The position numbers and the translations under genes were made by a program. From Citricoccus alkalitolerans (GTDB lineage: Bacteria; Actinomycetota; Actinomycetes; Actinomycetales; Micrococcaceae), in the NCBI RefSeq assembly GCF_039528175.1, contig NZ_BAAALH010000001.1, positions 992,001-1,056,000 on the forward strand: a stretch of DNA of 64,000 bases, in the 5' to 3' direction. Every line of letters begins with the position of its first letter. Position 1 is the first letter of the stretch. The notes beneath the pieces were generated by a model. That model was not told where the DNA came from and made no database searches. It saw only the letters and a list, made by a program, of their open reading frames with translations. This document shows positions 60,287 to 64,000 of this stretch, one piece after another.

Positions 60287-61336
60287 TCACGAATGCGAGA
60301 CCCGCACCCAGGAATCCAGCGTGTCCTGGGCGGCGCCGGAATCGATCGATTCGGCCGCCCGCACCATGTTCGCCTTGATCCGGTCGAAGAGATGCCCCTC
60401 CGCCGAGGTATCGAAGGCCGTGAGTCCAGCGGCCGCGTTCAGCAGCACAGCGTCGCGGACCGGGCCCCGCTGGCCCGCCAGCAAATCACGCACGATACGG
60501 GCGTTGTGCTGGCCATCCCTGCCGGCCAGCGCCTCGACGTCCGCCAGGTCGATCCCGAAGTCCTGCGGATTGAGTTCATGCTCGGTCACGAGACCCTCGC
60601 GAATCTCGAAGATCGCGGAGGGACCGGACGTGGTGATCTTGTCGCGGCCATCACTGCCGCGGAAGACAAGTCCACGCAGTCCACGGTCCGCCAGCACACC
60701 GGCCAGCAGCGGCGCCATACGGGCGCTGGCGCACCCCAGCGCCTGCGCACGCACGCCAGAGGGATTGGTCAGCGGTCCGAGGTAGTTGAAGACGGTCGGC
60801 ACGCCCAGCTGCTTGCGTGCCGGGGCCACATACTTCATGGACGGGTGATACCCCTGCGCGAACAGGAAGGTGATCCCCGACGTCGTGGCACACTCGAGCA
60901 CCTTGTCCACTGACATGGACAGGTCGACCCCGAGCGCCTCGATCACGTCCGCAGCGCCCGCCGTGGAGGAAGCACCACGGTTGCCGTGCTTCACGACCGT
61001 TGCCCCCGCGCCCACAGCCACCAGTGACGACATGGTGGAGATGTTGACCGTTCCGAGCTTGTCCCCGCCCGTGCCCACGATGTCCAAGGTCTCCCCCGGG
61101 ACCTCAAGATGCACCGCATTCTCCAGCATGACCTGCGTCAGGCCCAGCAGTTCACCGACCGTCTCCCCCTTGGCGGCGAGGGCCACCAGGAACCCGGCGA
61201 TCTGCGCGTCCGTGGCGTTGCCGGACATGATCTCCCGCATCGCCCACATAGCCTCGTCGGTGGAGAGATCCTGACGGGACACCAGTCGCCCGAAGACGAA
61301 GGGCCAGGACAGGGATGCAGTCGACGAAGTACTCAC
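60287..61336 (-). CDS. trpD: Anthranilate phosphoribosyltransferase
   Basis: This 349-aa enzyme joins anthranilate and PRPP, the second step of tryptophan synthesis. It has DIVGTGGDKLGTVNISTMSS (PRPP binding), VKHGNRGASSTAGAADVIEA, and NYLGPLTNPSGVRAQALGCA, all typical. The GTG at 61336 is proposed as start because a TAGCAT box ends 7 bp before it; in-frame ATGs at 61345 and 61369 would lie within or upstream of that box. Other trp genes are not in this window, as often in actinobacteria where trpD stands beside ctaE. Confidence 0.93.
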   Translation of the reverse strand: MSTSSTASLSWPFVFGRLVSRQDLSTDEAMWAMREIMSGNATDAQIAGFLVALAAKGETVGELLGLTQVMLENAVHLEVPGETLDIVGTGGDKLGTVNISTMSSLVAVGAGATVVKHGNRGASSTAGAADVIEALGVDLSMSVDKVLECATTSGITFLFAQGYHPSMKYVAPARKQLGVPTVFNYLGPLTNPSGVRAQALGCASARMAPLLAGVLADRGLRGLVFRGSDGRDKITTSGPSAIFEIREGLVTEHELNPQDFGIDLADVEALAGRDGQHNARIVRDLLAGQRGPVRDAVLLNAAAGLTAFDTSAEGHLFDRIKANMVRAAESIDSGAAQDTLDSWVRVSHS

Positions 61337-61343
61337 GAGAATC

Positions 61344-61349
61344 ATGCTA
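61344..61349 (-). promoter_or_regulatory. Leaderless -10 box of trpD
   Basis: The minus strand reads TAGCAT, ending 7 bp before the GTG at 61336. The 61337-61687 interval between trpD and ctaE holds this box, the ctaE promoter, an ACTCGTG direct repeat and an inverted GAGGTCA/TGACCTC pair; I see no gene in it. Confidence 0.45.
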
Positions 61350-61675
61350 TCCCTGCGGCTGGAGGCCACCGAAGCGTGCGTCCGTCTATTGCAGGCGCCA
61401 TGGTACGGCTCATACTCTCAGTTGCGGGCGGCCGATGAGGGAGACCGAGGTCATGGACACACATTGTTGTCCCGCCCCTCTTCCCAGGCGGGCCGCAGGA
61501 CGACATACTCGTGACTCGTGACCTCATGGCGGGCCAGGGCTGATTCACCGACTGATCTGCGAACCTGCGAAATTGCTGGACATTCCGGGCCAAGTGGGTG
61601 GGAAAACGATCGACACGGGAAGAACGAGAAACGCCGAAACGTTCGTCGCATTGGAGCCGTGGGGTGTTTTAGGGC

Positions 61676-61681
61676 CATAAT
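61676..61681 (+). promoter_or_regulatory. Leaderless -10 box of ctaE
   Basis: CATAAT ends 6 bp before the GTG at 61688. A TTGGAG at 61651-61656 could serve as -35, with a long 19-bp spacer. Confidence 0.5.
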
Positions 61682-61687
61682 GGCTGG

Positions 61688-62326
61688 GTGACGACTGCAA
61701 CCCATGCCCTCCCCCGGCCCGCGACAGGGCTCCCCAGCCGACCCAATATGGTGCAAGTGGGCACCATGGTCTGGCTTTCCAGCGAGCTCATGTTCTTCGG
61801 CGGCCTCTTCGCCATGTACTTCACTCTGAAGTCCACCTCACCCGAGTTGTGGGCCGAGAGTACTGCGACCCTGAACGTGCCCCTGGCATTCGTGAACACC
61901 CTGATCCTCGTGGCCAGTTCCTTCACGGCCCAGGCAGGCGTATTCGCTGCCGAGCGCCTTCAGCCGCGCCGCACCGGGGGTCCGCTCGCGCTCAAGAGCT
62001 GGGGCATGGTCGAGTGGTTCATCCTGACCTTCATCATGGGTGCGATCTTCGTCTCAGTGCAGTGCTACGAGTACGCGGTGCTCGTCTCCCACGGCATCAC
62101 GATCGACGCCAATGCGTACGGATCAGCCTTCTACATCACCACCGGATTCCACGCCATCCACGTGACCGGCGGACTCATCGCCTTCCTCTTCATCATCGGA
62201 CGCGCCTACCTGGCCAAGCGCTTCGGTCACCACGAGGCGACTTCGGCGATCGTCGTCTCTTACTACTGGCACTTCGTCGATGTCGTCTGGATCGCGCTCT
62301 TCGCCATCGTCTACTTCCTGAAATAG
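61688..62326 (+). CDS. ctaE: Cytochrome c oxidase subunit III
   Basis: This 212-aa subunit of the aa3 oxidase has five membrane helices. Family landmarks are GTMVWLSSELMFFGGLFAMY at the start, ITTGFHAIHVTGGLIAF in the middle and SYYWHFVDVVWIALFAIVYF at the end. The lack of the first two helices is normal for actinobacterial CtaE. It starts with GTG and a leaderless promoter. It is followed by qcrC and qcrA, which in actinobacteria form a bcc-aa3 supercomplex with the oxidase. Confidence 0.96.
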   Translation: MTTATHALPRPATGLPSRPNMVQVGTMVWLSSELMFFGGLFAMYFTLKSTSPELWAESTATLNVPLAFVNTLILVASSFTAQAGVFAAERLQPRRTGGPLALKSWGMVEWFILTFIMGAIFVSVQCYEYAVLVSHGITIDANAYGSAFYITTGFHAIHVTGGLIAFLFIIGRAYLAKRFGHHEATSAIVVSYYWHFVDVVWIALFAIVYFLK

Positions 62327-62424
62327 GCCAGGCCGTCCTCCCGGCCCACCCGCACCACACCGAGGTAGACCGGATTCGGAACGTCACCCTCCTCCGGTCA
62401 CAAAAGAAACGTTAGGAACCAACC

Positions 62425-63228
62425 GTGAAGGCAATCTCACAGAAACGGCGCCACCCCATCGCCGGGATCGCGCTGCTGCTTCTGGGACTTCTCATCACCG
62501 GCGGCCTGTACTCCGTCGCCAGCACCATGAACCAGGCCGAGGCCTCCAACACGGGTTCGAGCTACAGCGCAGAGGACATCACTGAGGGCGAGAAGCTGTT
62601 CAACGCCAACTGCGCCACCTGCCACGGTGCCGGAGCGGTCGGCACCGAGGACGGGCCGACCCTGGTCGGTGTCGGAGCCGCTTCCGTGAACTTCCAGGTC
62701 GGCACCGGCCGTATGCCGATGCAGATGCAGGGGCCCCAGGCCCAGGCCAAGCCGAATCAGTTCAGTGACGAACAGACCGCCCAATTGGCCGCCTACGTCG
62801 CCTCCCTCGGTGCCGGGCCGGCTATCCCGGACGAGCAGTACCTGGACGCCGACCACGAAGACGTGGACCTCGGCAACGGCGGCACGCTATTCCGCGTGAA
62901 CTGTGCCATGTGCCACAACGCCGCTGCCGCCGGGGGTGCCCTGACGCGTGGCAAGTACGCCCCGGCACTGGCCGGCGTCTCCGAGCAGCACATCTACGAG
63001 GCCATGTTGACCGGCCCCCAGAACATGCCGGTCTTCAGCGACGCCAACATCAAGCCGGAGGACAAGCGGGACATCATCGCGTTCCTCAAGCAGATCGAGA
63101 GCCAGGGTTCCCCCGGCGGTGCCTCGCTTGGCTCACTGGGACCTGTGTCCGAAGGCCTTCTGGCCTGGACCGGAGGCCTTGCGGTTCTCATCGGCTTCAT
63201 GGTCTGGCTGACCTCACGGTCCTCCTGA
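62425..63228 (+). CDS. qcrC: Diheme cytochrome c subunit of the bc1 complex (QcrC)
   Basis: This 267-aa diheme cytochrome c feeds electrons directly to cytochrome c oxidase. Two CxxCH heme sites are visible, NANCATCHGAG and RVNCAMCHNAA, with Met ligands likely in RMPMQM and NMPVF. An N-terminal signal anchor (IAGIALLLLGLLITGGLYSV) and a C-terminal helix (LLAWTGGLAVLIGFMVWLTS) hold it in the membrane. The GTG start has AGGA 8 bp upstream. It lies 98 bp after ctaE. Confidence 0.96.
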   Translation: MKAISQKRRHPIAGIALLLLGLLITGGLYSVASTMNQAEASNTGSSYSAEDITEGEKLFNANCATCHGAGAVGTEDGPTLVGVGAASVNFQVGTGRMPMQMQGPQAQAKPNQFSDEQTAQLAAYVASLGAGPAIPDEQYLDADHEDVDLGNGGTLFRVNCAMCHNAAAAGGALTRGKYAPALAGVSEQHIYEAMLTGPQNMPVFSDANIKPEDKRDIIAFLKQIESQGSPGGASLGSLGPVSEGLLAWTGGLAVLIGFMVWLTSRSS

Positions 63229-63296
63229 CCTGACGGCGCCGTGGGGGCGCCAGCCGCACACAACGTCACCATCACTCAAGTAAAGGATTCAGATCT

Positions 63297-64000
63297 ATGT
63301 CTGACCAAAGCCACGGAGGCCCGGACCACACGGGCGCCGTTGAGCATGCCGGTGTGGAGGAGTCGGGCAAGTACGCCATCGACAACCCCGGCCTCCCGCC
63401 GCACCGGCCGCGTCTGGCGGACGAGGACCCGAAGGCCGCCAAGCGAGCCGAGCGCCAGGTCGCGTTCCTCTTCGGACTCTCCATCGTGGGAACGCTCCTG
63501 TTCTTCGTGGGCTACTTCGTGGTCGGTCAGATCGGACCGGACACGCCGATCACCACCGTGCGTCTCCAGAACCTGCTCCTCGGCCTCGGCACCGCCTTCG
63601 CCATGCTGGGCATCGGCGTGGGCATCGTCCACTGGGCCAAGACCCTGATGCCGGATCACGAGACCACCGAGCTGCGTCACGAGGTCCGCACCGAGGCTGA
63701 CCGCCAGGTGGCCGTCGGCATGATCGAGGACATCATCGACGAGACCCAGGTGAAGCGCCGCCCCCTGCTGCGCAACACTCTGATCGGCGCCGGCATCCTC
63801 GCCGTCCTGCCCGCGATCGCGATATTCAGAGACTTGGACGACACGGACAACCGGAGCGATCTGGCTGCCGAGAACTTCGGGCCGGAGCGCCTGCGTCACA
63901 CCATGTGGGCCACAGATGTCCGCCTCGTGCGCGACCCCACCGGTACACCGATCAAGGCCTCCGACGTCACCATGGGCTCCGCCTTCCACGTGATCCCCGA
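63297..64000 (+). CDS. qcrA: Rieske iron-sulfur subunit of the bc1 complex (QcrA), 5' part
   Basis: The first 234 residues of the Rieske subunit are seen; the gene runs off the window, so the cluster-binding CTH and CPCH motifs are not included. Actinobacterial QcrA has three N-terminal helices, which are visible here (VAFLFGLSIVGTLLFFVGYF; LLLGLGTAFAMLGIGVGIVH; LLRNTLIGAGILAVLPAIAI), preceded by a 60-residue hydrophilic segment. AAAGGA lies 9 bp before the ATG. qcrB is expected next. Confidence 0.93.
   Translation, partial: MSDQSHGGPDHTGAVEHAGVEESGKYAIDNPGLPPHRPRLADEDPKAAKRAERQVAFLFGLSIVGTLLFFVGYFVVGQIGPDTPITTVRLQNLLLGLGTAFAMLGIGVGIVHWAKTLMPDHETTELRHEVRTEADRQVAVGMIEDIIDETQVKRRPLLRNTLIGAGILAVLPAIAIFRDLDDTDNRSDLAAENFGPERLRHTMWATDVRLVRDPTGTPIKASDVTMGSAFHVIP

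Noticed and set aside
61442..61687. Small coding frames between trpD and ctaE
   Set aside because: None has a ribosome site, domain or codon bias; the stretch is better read as regulatory DNA for the two divergent genes.

Overview
This window is a stretch of a high-GC Gram-positive chromosome, almost certainly an actinobacterium of the order Micrococcales and probably the family Micrococcaceae (Micrococcus, Citricoccus, Kocuria and Arthrobacter relatives). The evidence is the very high GC content, frequent GTG starts and GTGA/ATGA overlaps, two mycothiol genes (mshA, mshC), a complete pupylation locus, a fused pafBC gene, rbpA, and a QcrCA/CtaE respiratory cluster. Gene order from about 15 kb to 40 kb follows the conserved actinobacterial core known from Mycobacterium tuberculosis (uppP, mshC, PAC2, trmI, mpa, dop, pup, pafA, pafBC, tatA, tatC, helY, then ppm1 and rbpA). 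Three runs of N (1409-1440, 36216-36226, 40396-40449) are assembly gaps. Layout: 0-3.3 kb is a cell-surface sugar region (end of a GT9 glycosyltransferase, a UDP-glucuronate decarboxylase-like epimerase, a tandem GT2 glycosyltransferase). 3.4-10.2 kb is a fatty-acid beta-oxidation unit: a long acyl-CoA dehydrogenase with its TetR regulator, divergent from thiolase, FabG4-like reductase and MaoC hydratase. 10.2-14.6 kb holds mshA coupled to malQ and a 2OG-Fe(II) oxygenase. A tRNA-Leu(GAG) with a 16-bp terminator stem follows. 15.3-24.9 kb carries an M20 peptidase, an acyl-CoA dehydrogenase-like flavoprotein, uppP-mshC, PAC2, a HAD hydrolase, an M50 protease and trmI. 25-35 kb is the pupylation and DNA-damage block (mpa, dop, pup, pafA, two FKBPs, pafBC) followed by tatA-tatC. 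35-40 kb is helY, a coupled amidohydrolase-like protein and polyprenol-phosphate-mannose synthase. 40-48 kb is rbpA, an nfeD/SPFH pair, an S9 peptidase with a hexanucleotide repeat, fadH and a maltokinase-cap-like protein. 48-60 kb is more accessory: an AraC-VOC chimera beside a UvrA2-like ATPase, a TetR-regulated ABC exporter, a broken RibD_C/DHFR gene, a metallo-beta-lactamase/rhodanese protein, a VOC protein and a SatD-like/membrane pair. 60-64 kb is trpD and the start of the cytochrome bcc-aa3 cluster (ctaE, qcrC, qcrA), which runs off the window. The most notable points are these. First, pupylation without a proteasome: pup is followed directly by pafA with no prcB/prcA, and the ATPase Mpa has lost its proteasome-docking C-terminus. 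Second, many genes have a TANNNT or CANNNT box 6-8 bp before the start codon, which suggests widespread leaderless transcription and helps fix starts. Third, several proteins look remodelled: an RGG-rich insert in HelY, a Gly/Pro insert in PafA, an in-frame (GACCAG)13 tract in the S9 peptidase, a deletion-made AraC-VOC chimera, and an amidohydrolase-like protein that has lost its metal-binding HxH. No CRISPR array, insertion sequence, prophage or rRNA was seen.
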